This document shows, one piece after another, positions 8,701 through 17,186 of a stretch of 56,516 nucleotides of DNA (the stretch's first letter is position 1; every line of letters begins with the position of its first letter). Source of the DNA: Bacteroides sp. Lineage in GTDB: Bacteria; Bacteroidota; Bacteroidia; Bacteroidales; Muribaculaceae. The notes under the pieces were generated by a model that was given only the letters and a program-made list of their open reading frames with translations, ran no database searches and was not told where the DNA came from. The DNA is taken from contig JAAVDA010000033.1 of NCBI GenBank assembly GCA_014802045.1, positions 1 to 56,516 of the forward strand, given 5' to 3'. Both the position numbers and the translations under genes were made by a program.

Positions 8701-9757
8701 AGAAAACTACAATGACCGCCTCACAGGCCAGTTCGTGGGACGCTACACACGCACTGTCAAAGATATGTTCACCGACTATACCCGTCCGCAGAGCAACGCC
8801 AACCGCGAAGAAGTTCGCTGGGCAGCCCTCACCGACGGCAATAAAGGCGTACTTTTCGTAGCCCCCGAACTCATGTCGGCCACCGCAACTCCCTACACAG
8901 AAATGGAACTCTTCGGCGCAGACCATCCCTACAAGCTCCCCAAGAGCAACCGTACAGTGCTCCATCTCGACCTCGGCGTGACCGGACTCGGAGGTGCAAG
9001 CTGCGGTCAGGGCGGCCCGCTCGAACACCAGCGTGTGAAAGCCGACACCCATCGCTTCAGCTTCATCATCCGTCCCGCCACAGAGCAGCAGCTTCAGGAG
9101 CTCGCATCAGTCAAGGGTAAAGGCCTCAAACCCATAGGCATCTCCCGCGACCGCCGTGGCAGCCTCACGATTGACCGCGCCGACACCACCGCAACCGTAC
9201 TATACAAGATAGACAACGCCAAAAAGCCCCTCACCTACACCGGTCCCATCGAATTTAAGCAGGGAGGCACTATCACCGCATGGCTCAAAGACAACCCCGC
9301 AGTGAAAGCCACCGCCACTATGCCCAAGATTGAGACTGTCGCCACACAGGCCATTTTCTCAAGCTCAGAAGAGCCGGACTATGGCGAAGGAGCTAACCTC
9401 ACAGACGGCGACCCCTCCACTATCTGGCACACCATGTACTCCGTCACCGTGGCTCCCTATCCCCACTGGGTAGACTTCGATGCCGGCGACATCAAGACCA
9501 TCAAAGGCGTGGCCTATCTCCCCCGTCAGGACGGAAACTCAACCGGCAATATCAAAGACTATGAAATCTACGTGTCGGCCGACGGAAAAGACTGGGGTAA
9601 ACCCGTGGCGAAAGGCACATTCGAACGCGGCGACAAGCAGAAGACTGTCACCTTTGCATCTCCCGTCAAAGGTCGCTACGTGCGCTTCATGGCCCTCAAC
9701 GCTCAGGACGGACGCGACTACGCTTCCGGCTCCGAATTTGAGGTAATTGCCGAATAA
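5720..9757 (+). CDS. Secreted GH2 beta-galactosidase with C-terminal F5/8-type (discoidin) domain
   Basis: This 1345-aa enzyme hydrolyses terminal beta-galactosides, probably on dietary or host glycans, after export by a signal peptide (MKKTLMSAALILAMPALLAGAQ region, residues 1-21). Order of parts: GH2 sugar-binding domain (about 60-230), immunoglobulin-like domain (about 235-345), TIM barrel (about 350-660) with acid/base Glu534 in SLGNEAG and nucleophile Glu597 in HISEYAHSMGN, the LacZ-type small chain (about 805-1095), a chitobiase-C-like segment (about 1130-1195), and a discoidin-like carbohydrate-binding domain (about 1195-1345) starting near SSSEEPDYG. It is longer than E. coli LacZ (about 1024 aa) because of the two C-terminal modules. 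It stands alone with its own promoter and terminator, with no SusC/SusD partners here. Other GH2 activities cannot be excluded, but the Bgal small domain favours galactosidase. Confidence 0.92.
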   Translation: MKKTLMSAALILAMPALLAGAQGLKGFYYGNDAAPGGHEWQSPDSLAYNKEQPRATFYPFASVENALKVLPEYSEYWMSLDGKWKFNWVKEPSLRPADFFKPGFDATAWDDIDVPSNWNIYGLQPDGSQKYGTPIYVNQPVIFWHQVKVDDWRGGVMRTPPENWTTFDARNEVGSYLRTFTIPKDWDGREVYINFDGVDSFFYLWINGHYVGFSKNSRNAARFNITPYLTKGTNIVAVEVYRNSDGSFLEAQDMFRLPGIFRSVSLYSTPTVQIRDLVAIPDLTNDYTDGELTVTASVRNLSRKDAKGLSITCTLVPNKLYSDDHISLPANPTAVSATANLAKGSETDLKAVVKVSDPNKWSAEQPWRYTLLVQLKDAKGKVIETVSTYVGFRKVEVEDTPADKDEFGIAGRYFYVNGQPVKLKGVNRHETNPSVGHAVSRDWMEKEVMMMKRANINHVRNSHYPDSPYWYYLCDKYGIYLEDEANLESHEYYYGKASLSHVPEWEAAHVARDMELVHSTVNSPSVVIWSLGNEAGPGQNFVTAYNAIKAFDTSRPVQYERNNDIVDIGSNQYPSINWTREAVKGNMNIKYPFHISEYAHSMGNAVGGLADYWQAIESTNFFMGGAIWDWIDQSLYNHDPATGDRYLAFGGDFGDNPSDGQFVMNGIMFGDLTPKPQYHEVKKVYQNVGVTPVDMTKGQIEIFNKNYFTPLSDYTIGWRLYKDGVEVESGDALIGPRMALQPRQKLTYTIPYDFSKLEPGSEYFVNVEFRLANDMPWAEAGYVQMNEQLPVKSATGIHCMGCSAKGGPVTAVTEGNIRTISGDNFTAKFDLTTGTISSLNYGGMEIFVPGHGPVLDAFRAYLNNDAWVYGQWFANGLYNLKHTVTSAETFVDSNGNQALSFTVVSQAPNGGRMVGGNGNSRGTYSIDESKSEPFGPDDFKFTTNQIWTIFPDGSVELNAVISSNNANVILPRLGYVMELPDKLGEFTYYGRGPEENYNDRLTGQFVGRYTRTVKDMFTDYTRPQSNANREEVRWAALTDGNKGVLFVAPELMSATATPYTEMELFGADHPYKLPKSNRTVLHLDLGVTGLGGASCGQGGPLEHQRVKADTHRFSFIIRPATEQQLQELASVKGKGLKPIGISRDRRGSLTIDRADTTATVLYKIDNAKKPLTYTGPIEFKQGGTITAWLKDNPAVKATATMPKIETVATQAIFSSSEEPDYGEGANLTDGDPSTIWHTMYSVTVAPYPHWVDFDAGDIKTIKGVAYLPRQDGNSTGNIKDYEIYVSADGKDWGKPVAKGTFERGDKQKTVTFASPVKGRYVRFMALNAQDGRDYASGSEFEVIAE

Positions 9758-9803
9758 CCCCCTCTTCCCGCTAAAGGCTTCCACAAAAGCCACCACTCAC
9801 AGA

Positions 9804-9839
9804 GATGCTGCGCACACCGAACCGCGCAGCATCTTTTTT
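9804..9839 (+). terminator. Intrinsic terminator of the beta-galactosidase gene
   Basis: A perfect 10-bp stem, GATGCTGCGC (9804-9813) with GCGCAGCATC (9824-9833), is followed by TTTTTT. It separates the GH2 gene from the pheS operon. Confidence 0.9.
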
Positions 9840-9919
9840 ATTTACCGCTAAGCTCGGCCTCACTGCTGCAACACCATTCACCACCTCCGCACTATCAAAT
9901 ATTGGCCAACGTATTCCGT

Positions 9920-9949
9920 TTTGTAATTCATGAATTTTGCGTAATTTTG
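9920..9949 (+). promoter_or_regulatory. Promoter of the pheS operon
   Basis: TTTG (9920-9923), 18 nt, TAATTTTG (9942-9949). The transcription start would be near 9955, about 22 nt before the pheS ATG. Confidence 0.6.
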
Positions 9950-9976
9950 CACATAGAAAATTATCAATCATCCAAA

Positions 9977-10996
9977 ATGACCGAAAAGATAAACGCTCTT
10001 AAGGCTGAAATTGCCGCTCTGACTGCCGCATCGGCAGCTGAAGTCGAGCAGCTCCGCATAAAATATCTGAGTAAGAAAGGCGCAGTTTCACAGCTTTTCA
10101 ATGATTTCAAGCAGATGACGCCCGACGAGAAGCGTCAGTTTGGTGCTCCTCTCAATGAGCTTAAAAACTTTGCCACCGAGAAGATTGCATCACTCAAAGA
10201 TGCTGTCGAGGCAACCGACTCTGCCGAGTCGATGGTTGATCTCACCCGCACTGCCGCACCCATGCCTCTCGGCACCCGCCACCCCATCACTCTCGTGCGC
10301 GATGAAATCGTAGCAATTTTCTCACGTCTCGGGTTCACCATAGCCGAAGGTCCTGAGATTGAAGATGACTGGCATGTATTCTCTTCGCTCAACTTTGCAG
10401 CAGACCACCCTGCACGCGATATGCAGGACACTTTCTTTATCAACCGCACTCCCGATGTGTTGCTGCGCACCCACACCTCATCGGTGCAGACACGTGTGAT
10501 GGAACACACCCAGCCCCCCATCCGCATCATCTGCCCCGGAAGAGTGTATCGCAACGAAGCTATATCCGCACGTGCCCACTGCTTCTTCCATCAGGTCGAG
10601 GCTCTTTATGTGGATGAGCACGTATCGTTTGCCGACCTCCGTCAGACCCTACTCTACTTCGCCCGCGAGATGTTCGGACCAAAGACCCAGATTCGTTTGC
10701 GTCCGAGCTACTTCCCGTTCACAGAACCTTCGGCTGAGATGGACATATCCTGCAACCTCTGCGGAGGCAAAGGATGCTCATTCTGCAAACACACAGGTTG
10801 GGTGGAAATTCTCGGTTGCGGTATGGTAGACCCCAATGTGCTCGACGCATGTGGCATTGACAGCAAACGCTACAGCGGTTTCGCGCTCGGAATGGGCATA
10901 GAGCGTATCACCAACCTCAAATATCAGGTGAAAGACCTCCGAATGTTCTCCGAAAACGACAAACGCTTCCTCGAAGAGTTTACCGCCGCCCACTGA
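9977..10996 (+). CDS. pheS: Phenylalanyl-tRNA synthetase alpha subunit
   Basis: A 339-aa cytosolic subunit of the (alpha-beta)2 enzyme that charges tRNA-Phe. The N-terminal coiled coil (residues 1-85) is followed by the class II core with motif 2 (around HCFFHQVEALYVDE) and motif 3 (GFALGMGIERITNLKY). A Cys-rich insertion CNLCGGKGCSFC is normal for this family. The start at 9977 gives the standard N-terminus MTEKINALKAEIAAL; an upstream TTG is unlikely because it precedes the promoter's -7 box. pheT is not adjacent, and the gene instead leads an operon with nth, overlapping it by one base. Confidence 0.96.
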   Translation: MTEKINALKAEIAALTAASAAEVEQLRIKYLSKKGAVSQLFNDFKQMTPDEKRQFGAPLNELKNFATEKIASLKDAVEATDSAESMVDLTRTAAPMPLGTRHPITLVRDEIVAIFSRLGFTIAEGPEIEDDWHVFSSLNFAADHPARDMQDTFFINRTPDVLLRTHTSSVQTRVMEHTQPPIRIICPGRVYRNEAISARAHCFFHQVEALYVDEHVSFADLRQTLLYFAREMFGPKTQIRLRPSYFPFTEPSAEMDISCNLCGGKGCSFCKHTGWVEILGCGMVDPNVLDACGIDSKRYSGFALGMGIERITNLKYQVKDLRMFSENDKRFLEEFTAAH

Positions 10997-11637
10997 TGAC
11001 CGTCGCACAGAGATATGCCGGAGTGATTGACTGGTTCGAGCACAATATGCCCGAACCGCGCACAGAGCTCCACTACCAATCACCCTTCCAGCTGCTTGTG
11101 GCCGTGATTCTATCGGCGCAATGCACCGACAAGCGCATCAACATGGTCACTCCCCCGCTCTTTGAGGCCTTCCCTACACCTCAGGCTCTGGCGGCCGCAA
11201 GCGAGGAAGAAGTATTTGAGCTCATCCGCTCTGTCTCCTATCCCAACAATAAGACACGCAGTCTCATCGGCATGGCTCGAAAACTCGTCGAAGATTTCGG
11301 AGGCGAAGTGCCATCCGATATAGACTCCCTGCTCACCATCCCCGGTGTAGGCCGCAAGACGGCCAATGTGATTCTTTCGGTTGTGTTCGACAAGGCCGCT
11401 ATGGCGGTTGACACTCATGTGTTCCGCGTGAGCGAACGCATTGGCCTCACCACCCGCAGCAAGAATCCGCTTCAGACCGAGCGCACGCTGATGAAATATA
11501 TCCCCGAGCAGCTTGTCGGGCGCGCGCACCATTGGCTCATACTCCATGGCCGCTATGTGTGCAAAGCCCGCAGACCCGATTGTCTCAACTGTGGCCTGCA
11601 GCCATATTGCCGATATTGGAACCGTGAGCAGAAATAA
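10996..11637 (+). CDS. nth: Endonuclease III
   Basis: A 213-aa DNA glycosylase/AP lyase for oxidised pyrimidines in base excision repair. Seen: helix-hairpin-helix LLTIPGVGRKTANVI with catalytic Lys121, catalytic Asp139 in AVDTHVFRVS, and a [4Fe-4S] cluster motif C189-x6-C196-x2-C199-x5-C205. The ATG overlaps the pheS stop by one base (TGATG), indicating translational coupling. Length and motifs are complete. Confidence 0.96.
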   Translation: MTVAQRYAGVIDWFEHNMPEPRTELHYQSPFQLLVAVILSAQCTDKRINMVTPPLFEAFPTPQALAAASEEEVFELIRSVSYPNNKTRSLIGMARKLVEDFGGEVPSDIDSLLTIPGVGRKTANVILSVVFDKAAMAVDTHVFRVSERIGLTTRSKNPLQTERTLMKYIPEQLVGRAHHWLILHGRYVCKARRPDCLNCGLQPYCRYWNREQK

Positions 11638-11662
11638 CCGCAATTTCAGCCGCCGGAAGGAA

Positions 11663-12088
11663 ATGATGATGTTTGTGCGCTATGCGGTGACAGGCGCCAT
11701 CAACACCATTCTCACCCTCCTTATAATATATTTCACCAAAGGCATAATGGGCATTAATCCCTGGCTGGCCAATGCCCTTGGCTATGGCGCCGGATTTGTC
11801 AACTCGTTTATGTGGAACAAGCTCTGGGTGTTTCGTTCCCATCGCGGTGTGATGCGTGAAGCCCTGCAGTTTTGCATAGGTTTTGCGGTGTGCTATCTCC
11901 TGCAGCTGTGTGTCACATGGACTCTCACCGCATTCACCCCACTGGGCAGCATGGAGTTTTCCATTGCCGGAATCGCATTCAGCGGCTACGGACTCGCCAC
12001 GATAATAGGCATGGGGTTCTATACCCTTGCCAACTTTGCGTTCAATCGTGGAGTCACCTTCCGTCAGAAAACCAATAGCTCCATGTGA
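11663..12088 (+). CDS. GtrA family membrane protein
   Basis: A small protein of about 140 aa with four transmembrane helices, matching the GtrA/DPMS family (RYAVTGAINTILTLLIIYF; NALGYGAGFVNSFMWNKLWVFR). GtrA-like proteins are proposed to flip lipid-linked sugars for polysaccharide or O-antigen decoration. Three consecutive ATGs occur (11663, 11666, 11669); a purine-rich GGAAGGA (11655-11661) is best spaced for the third, so the first two Met are uncertain. It lies 25 nt after nth and 29 nt before the ClC gene in one apparent operon. No glycosyltransferase partner is adjacent. Confidence 0.85.
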   Translation: MMMFVRYAVTGAINTILTLLIIYFTKGIMGINPWLANALGYGAGFVNSFMWNKLWVFRSHRGVMREALQFCIGFAVCYLLQLCVTWTLTAFTPLGSMEFSIAGIAFSGYGLATIIGMGFYTLANFAFNRGVTFRQKTNSSM

Positions 12089-12117
12089 ACGTTATAATTC
12101 CGTAATTATTCCTGACG

Positions 12118-13461
12118 ATGAAATCCCCGGAGTCAAAATTCAGTCTCAGCCGACGCATTGTCAGGCTTGCACAACTCAGAAGAAAATACTTGTCGGACAA
12201 CACCTCGATGTTCGTCGTGGCTGCTATTGTGGGATTAATCACCGGCATGGCCGCCGCGTTGCTCAAATGGATTATCGCCCTCATATCGCTGCTGCTCACA
12301 TCAGGCTACCATGCTGCTGCTGCCAACTGGCAGTTTCTCATCATCCCGGTGGCCGGAATAGTTCTTACGGGAATTTTTGTGAGATACATCCTGCGCATCG
12401 ACGTAACAAACGGCACCAGTAAACTCATTTCCGATGTGCGCCATAAAATGTATCGGCTTAATCCGCGCATCACTTACGGCTCCATGATTGCAAGCTCCCT
12501 CACTCTCGGTTTCGGCGGTTCGGCCGGCTCCGAAGGTCCTATCGCCTATGTGGGGGCTGCTATAGGAAGCACACTCGGCCGCCTCGCAAGATTCTCTCCG
12601 AGACTCATGAAGATAATGATGGGGTGTGGCGCCGGTGCCGGTATCGCAGGAATATTCAAGGCTCCCGTAGGCGGATTCCTCTACACCCTCGAAGTGCTCC
12701 GGATGGAACTCTCCACCATCTCGGTAATGGCGGTGCTCACTTCGGCGGTAATCGCGGCTATGACAGCTTTCGTTTGCTCAGGATTCACGATAGATCTCGT
12801 GTTTGACGGCATCCACACTTTCGACCCCTCGCTCACTGTGTGGTATCTCATTCTCGGTCTTTTCTGCGGCATTTATGCCCTCTACTATTCCACTGTGATG
12901 GCACGGATGCAACGTGTGTATGACCACATATCCAATCCCTGGCTGCGAAATCTTAGCGGCGGAGTGATTCTTGCAGCAGCCGTCTTTATGTTTCCGGTGC
13001 TTTATGGCGAGGGATATTCGTCGATGGCACGCATTCTTGCCTGCGACTCAGAGGTGATTTCCGGCGGCAGCGCGTTTGGCCTCACCACCTCCGCTTCGAC
13101 CATACTCCTTATGGCGGGCGGGATTCTCCTCCTGAAATCGTTCGCTTCTTCAGCAGCAAACAGTTCCGGAGGTGTGGCCGGCGATTTTGCCCCCACTCTA
13201 TTTGCCGGATGTATAGCCGGGTTCCTTTTCGCTTCGTTTTTCAATTTCGCAGGTCTCTCAAGTCTATCCGTGGCCGATTTTGCTTTTGTAGCCATGGCCG
13301 GAGTGATGGCCGGAGTGGTGCGCGCCCCGCTTATGGCGCTGTTTCTGGTCGTGGAGATGACAGGATGCTATAGTCTTTTTCTGCCTGCACTTATTGTTGC
13401 GGCAGTGTCGTTCGGAGTGGTTCGCCTCGCATCCCGCAGCCGTTTCTTCCGACTCTCCTGA
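12118..13461 (+). CDS. ClC-family chloride channel/transporter
   Basis: A 447-aa membrane protein of the ClC family (chloride channels and Cl-/H+ antiporters). Conserved parts: GFGGSAGSEGP, with the gating Glu in the SEGP loop; the helix around FKAPVGGFLYTLEVL; and SSGGVAGDFAPTLFAGC in place of the usual GIFAP loop. It has about ten or more hydrophobic helices, and no C-terminal CBS domains were seen. The ion and direction of transport cannot be inferred. It is the last gene of the pheS-nth-gtrA run. Confidence 0.92.
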   Translation: MKSPESKFSLSRRIVRLAQLRRKYLSDNTSMFVVAAIVGLITGMAAALLKWIIALISLLLTSGYHAAAANWQFLIIPVAGIVLTGIFVRYILRIDVTNGTSKLISDVRHKMYRLNPRITYGSMIASSLTLGFGGSAGSEGPIAYVGAAIGSTLGRLARFSPRLMKIMMGCGAGAGIAGIFKAPVGGFLYTLEVLRMELSTISVMAVLTSAVIAAMTAFVCSGFTIDLVFDGIHTFDPSLTVWYLILGLFCGIYALYYSTVMARMQRVYDHISNPWLRNLSGGVILAAAVFMFPVLYGEGYSSMARILACDSEVISGGSAFGLTTSASTILLMAGGILLLKSFASSAANSSGGVAGDFAPTLFAGCIAGFLFASFFNFAGLSSLSVADFAFVAMAGVMAGVVRAPLMALFLVVEMTGCYSLFLPALIVAAVSFGVVRLASRSRFFRLS

Positions 13462-13536
13462 GAGACATACCTCTGTGATTCTCGCTTATTAACATATATT
13501 GTGGCATAGCCTAAAAGTTGTGTCAGGTTAAATTGC

Positions 13537-13544
13537 TACTTTTG
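13537..13544 (+). promoter_or_regulatory. -7 box upstream of thymidine kinase
   Basis: TACTTTTG lies 6 nt before the tdk ATG (13550). A TTG at 13518-13520 is the nearest -33 candidate, but its 16-nt spacing is short. If used, the mRNA would be almost leaderless. Confidence 0.4.
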
Positions 13545-13549
13545 CCGAT

Positions 13550-14188
13550 ATGAACCGGAAAGGAAAGCTATATTTCAGATACGGCACAATGGGATCGGCC
13601 AAAACCGCCCTGCTTCTCACCACCGCCTACAATTTTGAAGAGCGGGGCATGAAGTATGTCTGCCTCAAACCTGTGGTAGATACCCGCGAGACAAACAATG
13701 TGATTCGTTCACGCATCGGAATCGAACGCGAATGTCGCTGGATTTACGGAGATACAGACCTATATACCCTTGCCGAAGAACTTTTCGAGCAAAGTATGAC
13801 AGTGATTGACTGGTTTCTTATCGACGAAGCCCAGTTTCTCACCGAGAGCCAGGTAGATCAGCTGGCCCGGATAGTCGATGATTTCGGCAGCAATGTGGTG
13901 TGCTACGGACTGCGCACTGATTTCCGCACTCGCCTCTTCGAGGGTTCGCGCAGGCTCTTTGAGATTGCCGATTCCATCGACGAAATAAAAAGCACCTGCA
14001 GCTGCGGACGCAAAACCATAGTCAACGCCCGCATTGATGCCAACGGCGATATCGTAGACACCGGACAACAGGTTGAAATCGGGGGCAACGAAAGATATAT
14101 AGCCGTGTGCCGCAAATGCTGGCGCAACCGCCGCATTGAGCAAGCATCGCGTTCGGCTCTCCCCTTTCCCGAATTCAAAAAAAGATAA
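13550..14188 (+). CDS. tdk: Thymidine kinase (type II)
   Basis: A 212-aa cytosolic kinase that phosphorylates thymidine to dTMP in pyrimidine salvage. The P-loop is GTMGSAKT (residues 12-19). The Walker B/lid region is IDEAQF with Asp92-Glu93, Glu93 being the catalytic base position. Two Cys pairs (CSCGR and CRKC) form the zinc site of type II TKs. Its TAA overlaps the ATG of the next gene by one base (TAATG). The run tdk-DUF3108-5'-nucleotidase suggests coordinated nucleotide scavenging. Confidence 0.95.
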   Translation: MNRKGKLYFRYGTMGSAKTALLLTTAYNFEERGMKYVCLKPVVDTRETNNVIRSRIGIERECRWIYGDTDLYTLAEELFEQSMTVIDWFLIDEAQFLTESQVDQLARIVDDFGSNVVCYGLRTDFRTRLFEGSRRLFEIADSIDEIKSTCSCGRKTIVNARIDANGDIVDTGQQVEIGGNERYIAVCRKCWRNRRIEQASRSALPFPEFKKR

Positions 14189-14955
14189 TGATGAGACGTA
14201 TTGCCACATTTATTCTCACACTGCTTTCGGTTGCCTTGCTGAAAGCCACCTCTCCGCTCCCCGCAGCCGAGACACTCAACTATAAGGTGATGTTCAAATG
14301 GGGCATAGTCCAGAAGCAGGCCGGCCGGGCCACCCTTCAGCTCAAACAGCAGGGCAATACATTTATAGCTACACTCTTTGCCCGATCCGAACCGTGGGCC
14401 GACCGATTCTATTCGCTCCGCGACACTCTCACCTCCACGATGAGTGTATCAGATATCATGCCTGTGAGATACGAACGTATAGCCCACGAGGACGGCAAGT
14501 ATGCCCGCGACGTGATCACAATGACCCGACAGGGTAATTCTGTAAATGGGAAATCCGTGCGCTACAGGCGCAGGAAAGACACTGACCCGGTCAGCTCCAC
14601 AACCATTTCGCTTCAAGCCGAAGGACCTACCGTAGACCTCGTGAGCGTGTTCTATTATCTTCGTACGATTGACTTCTCCACTCTCGCCGACGGGCATTCA
14701 CACACCATCAACATCTTTTCGGGCAAGCGTAAGGAACTCCTCACCATCACCTACCACGGTCGCGAAGAGCTCACCCTCGACGGAACCAAATACCCCACCT
14801 ATCGCTTGAGCTTCACTTTCACCGACGAAAAATCATCAAAGACATCTGACGATATCGACACCTGGATATGGGCCAACGACACCCGCATCCCGCTCAAACT
14901 TGAGGGAAAACTCAAAGTAGGAAAAATAAGATGTCTCTATACCGGAAAATTATGA
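14188..14955 (+). CDS. DUF3108 family exported protein
   Basis: A 255-aa protein with an N-terminal signal peptide (ATFILTLLSVALLKA) and a beta-rich body typical of DUF3108 (LNYKVMFKWGIVQKQAGRATL; the region ending WIWANDTRIPLKLEGKLKVGKI). The family's molecular role is unknown; members are periplasmic or outer-membrane-associated. It is coupled upstream to tdk (1-base overlap) and downstream to the nucleotidase (ATGA overlap), so it is made together with them. Confidence 0.8.
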   Translation: MMRRIATFILTLLSVALLKATSPLPAAETLNYKVMFKWGIVQKQAGRATLQLKQQGNTFIATLFARSEPWADRFYSLRDTLTSTMSVSDIMPVRYERIAHEDGKYARDVITMTRQGNSVNGKSVRYRRRKDTDPVSSTTISLQAEGPTVDLVSVFYYLRTIDFSTLADGHSHTINIFSGKRKELLTITYHGREELTLDGTKYPTYRLSFTFTDEKSSKTSDDIDTWIWANDTRIPLKLEGKLKVGKIRCLYTGKL

Positions 14956-16724
14956 AACCAATCAGTCTCCTGCCTCTGGCAGCCCTGCTCACACTCACAG
15001 CCAAGACCATGACCGCACAAGACACACCCCGCACCGTCAGCCTGCGTATCATCGAGACCACCGATGTGCACGGAAATTTCTTCCCCTACAATTTCATCAC
15101 CCGCACACCATGGTCGGGCAGCATGTCGCGTGCAGCTCAGTTCATCGACTCCGTGCGTGCCGAAGCCGGAAAAGAAAATGTGGTGCTCCTTGACAACGGA
15201 GATATTCTTCAGGGACAGCCCACCGTCTACTACTACAACTTCATCGATACCGTGACGCCCCACATCGCCTCACGCATATATGACACTCTGGAATATGATG
15301 CCGCAACCATAGGCAATCACGATGTGGAGACCGGCCATGCTGTATACGACCGCTGGGTGCGACAGACATCCATCCCTGTGCTCGGAGCCAATGTGATAGA
15401 CACAGCTACCGGCGAGCCGTATCTTAAACCCTACGCTATCGTGGAGCGCAACGGTGTGCGAATTGCTGTGCTCGGACTCCTCACCCCGGCTATTCCGGCA
15501 TGGCTTCCCGAACCGATATGGAGCGGACTCCGGTTTGACGACATGGAAGAGACTGCTCGCAAATGGATTCCCGTAATCAAAGAAAAGGATAATCCCCATC
15601 TCATAGTCGGACTCTTCCATTCAGGCCATGATGCTTCGCGTCGCACCGGACAATGGATTGAGAATGCCTCATGCGAGGTGGCCCGCAATGTGCCCGGATT
15701 TGATGCTGTGTTCATGGGTCACGACCATCAGCAATACAACCGCATACTTGCCGCCCCTACTCCCGGCGACAGTGTGGTGGTGCTCAACCCTGCCAACAAT
15801 GCCAATGCAATCGCGGAACTGGATGTCACCCTCACTCTTGCCCCCGACAACAGCGTACTGGAAAAGAAACTCAGCGGCCACATCCACGATATCAGCACCC
15901 TCACTCCCTCCGAACGCTTCCTTGCTGAATTTGCGGCTGACAGAGAAGCAGTCAACACGTTTGTTGACCGAGTGATTGGAGAAGCAAAAGGCGATTTTTC
16001 GTCACGCGACGCATATTTCGGGCCGTCAGCATTTATTGACCTCATCCATAAGCTACAGCTTGATATCACCGGCGCCGACATATCATTTGCCGCCCCGCTG
16101 TCAGCCGATGCCCTGATTGCCGAAGGGCCAGTAAGAGTCAGTGATATGTTCAACCTCTACAAGTATGAGAACCTTCTCTACACCATGGAGCTCACCGGCG
16201 AAGAGATTCGTAATTATCTTGAGGAAGCCTACAGAGTGCGCCTCGCTGACAATCCCATATTGCAAGGCCACCTGCTGCGGTTTGAGTCTGACAAGCCTAC
16301 ACCGAGAAACAACCGTCTGAAAAATCCCGCCTACAATTTCGACTCGGCCGCCGGAATAAACTACACTGTAGACATCACCCGCCCTATAGGAGAACGTGTC
16401 ACGATTACTTCAATGGCAGACGGCAGTGAATTTAAGCCGGACAAAACCTACAAAGTCGCCGTGAACTCCTATCGTGGAAACGGCGGTGGTGATCTCATGA
16501 CAAAAGGAGCCGGGCTTGACCGCGAAGAGATAAAAAAGCGCATCATCACCTCAACAGATCTTGACCTACGCTATTATATGATGAAAGAGGTGGAGCAATC
16601 CGGAGTAATCGTGCCTGAGGTGATAGGCAACTGGAAGTTTGTGCCGGAAGATCTGGTTGCGCCCCTTGCCGAGAAAGACCGCGCTATCCTTTTCTCTCCT
16701 CAAAGCTCGCGTAATCAGAAATAA
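14952..16724 (+). CDS. Periplasmic 5'-nucleotidase / 2',3'-cyclic phosphodiesterase (UshA-like)
   Basis: A 590-aa exported metallophosphoesterase with signal peptide MKPISLLPLAALLTLTAKTMTAQ split at about residue 23. Metal-site motifs: TTDVHGN (Asp38, His40), LLDNGDILQG, IGNHDVETG, GLFHSGHD and FMGHDHQQ. The C-terminal 5_nucleotid_C domain carries NSYRGNGGGDLMTKG, the loop that stacks the nucleotide base. It removes phosphate from extracellular nucleotides so that nucleosides can be taken up. The ATG at 14952 overlaps the previous stop (ATGA) and gives a clean signal peptide; an in-frame ATG at 14931 would add seven residues. Confidence 0.9.
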   Translation: MKPISLLPLAALLTLTAKTMTAQDTPRTVSLRIIETTDVHGNFFPYNFITRTPWSGSMSRAAQFIDSVRAEAGKENVVLLDNGDILQGQPTVYYYNFIDTVTPHIASRIYDTLEYDAATIGNHDVETGHAVYDRWVRQTSIPVLGANVIDTATGEPYLKPYAIVERNGVRIAVLGLLTPAIPAWLPEPIWSGLRFDDMEETARKWIPVIKEKDNPHLIVGLFHSGHDASRRTGQWIENASCEVARNVPGFDAVFMGHDHQQYNRILAAPTPGDSVVVLNPANNANAIAELDVTLTLAPDNSVLEKKLSGHIHDISTLTPSERFLAEFAADREAVNTFVDRVIGEAKGDFSSRDAYFGPSAFIDLIHKLQLDITGADISFAAPLSADALIAEGPVRVSDMFNLYKYENLLYTMELTGEEIRNYLEEAYRVRLADNPILQGHLLRFESDKPTPRNNRLKNPAYNFDSAAGINYTVDITRPIGERVTITSMADGSEFKPDKTYKVAVNSYRGNGGGDLMTKGAGLDREEIKKRIITSTDLDLRYYMMKEVEQSGVIVPEVIGNWKFVPEDLVAPLAEKDRAILFSPQSSRNQK

Positions 16725-16765
16725 AAAGCCTGAACTTATTCCGTCGAGATTATTCATAGGAAAAA

Positions 16766-16796
16766 TTTGGAGCATTACGAAATTTTCGTAACTTTG
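16766..16796 (+). promoter_or_regulatory. Promoter of the blaI-M56 operon
   Basis: TTTG (16766-16769), 19 nt, TAACTTTG (16789-16796): a near-ideal Bacteroidetes promoter. The start would be near 16803, about 12 nt before the ATG. No clear BlaI-type palindrome (TACA/TGTA) was recognised around it. Confidence 0.75.
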
Positions 16797-16814
16797 CATC
16801 CAAATCGTATCACT

Positions 16815-17186
16815 ATGGAGAAACTTACCCGACAGGAAGAGGAGCTTATGCTTGCAATATGGCAGCTTGAATCGTGTACCGTGAAAGAAGCGATGGAGCT
16901 GCTTAAAGGTACTCCCCCGCCCTATACCACCGTAGCCTCGGTAGCTAAAAATCTTGAGCGCAAAGGTTATGTGACCGCACGCAAGGTCGGCAACACCTAT
17001 CTATACACTCCTGCCGTGAAACAGTGCGACTTCAAGCGCACATATCTCGGCGAGATAGTGAGCGGATATTTCCGCAACTCCTACAAGGAGCTGGTGAGCT
17101 TCTTCGCCAAGGAACAGAAACTCACATCCGACGACCTTAAGGATATCATCCACATGATAGAGAGCGGAGAGGAGGGCGAGAAATGA
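16815..17186 (+). CDS. BlaI/MecI/CopY family transcriptional repressor
   Basis: A 123-aa winged-helix repressor (TRQEEELMLAIWQLESCTVKEA; TTVASVAKNLERKGYV; NTYLYTPAV). In beta-lactamase systems such repressors are inactivated when the partner M56 membrane protease senses a signal. Here the partner is the next gene, overlapping by 4 bases (ATGA). No beta-lactamase is nearby, so the signal is probably something else. The start at 16815 follows the promoter by the right distance; an upstream in-frame ATG at 16767 lies within the promoter. Confidence 0.9.
   Translation: MEKLTRQEEELMLAIWQLESCTVKEAMELLKGTPPPYTTVASVAKNLERKGYVTARKVGNTYLYTPAVKQCDFKRTYLGEIVSGYFRNSYKELVSFFAKEQKLTSDDLKDIIHMIESGEEGEK

Noticed and set aside
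5702..9796. Several long open frames on the minus strand and in other plus frames within the beta-galactosidase gene
   Set aside because: They arise from GC-rich codon bias; none has a family signature, and the GH2 frame explains the whole region with its motifs.
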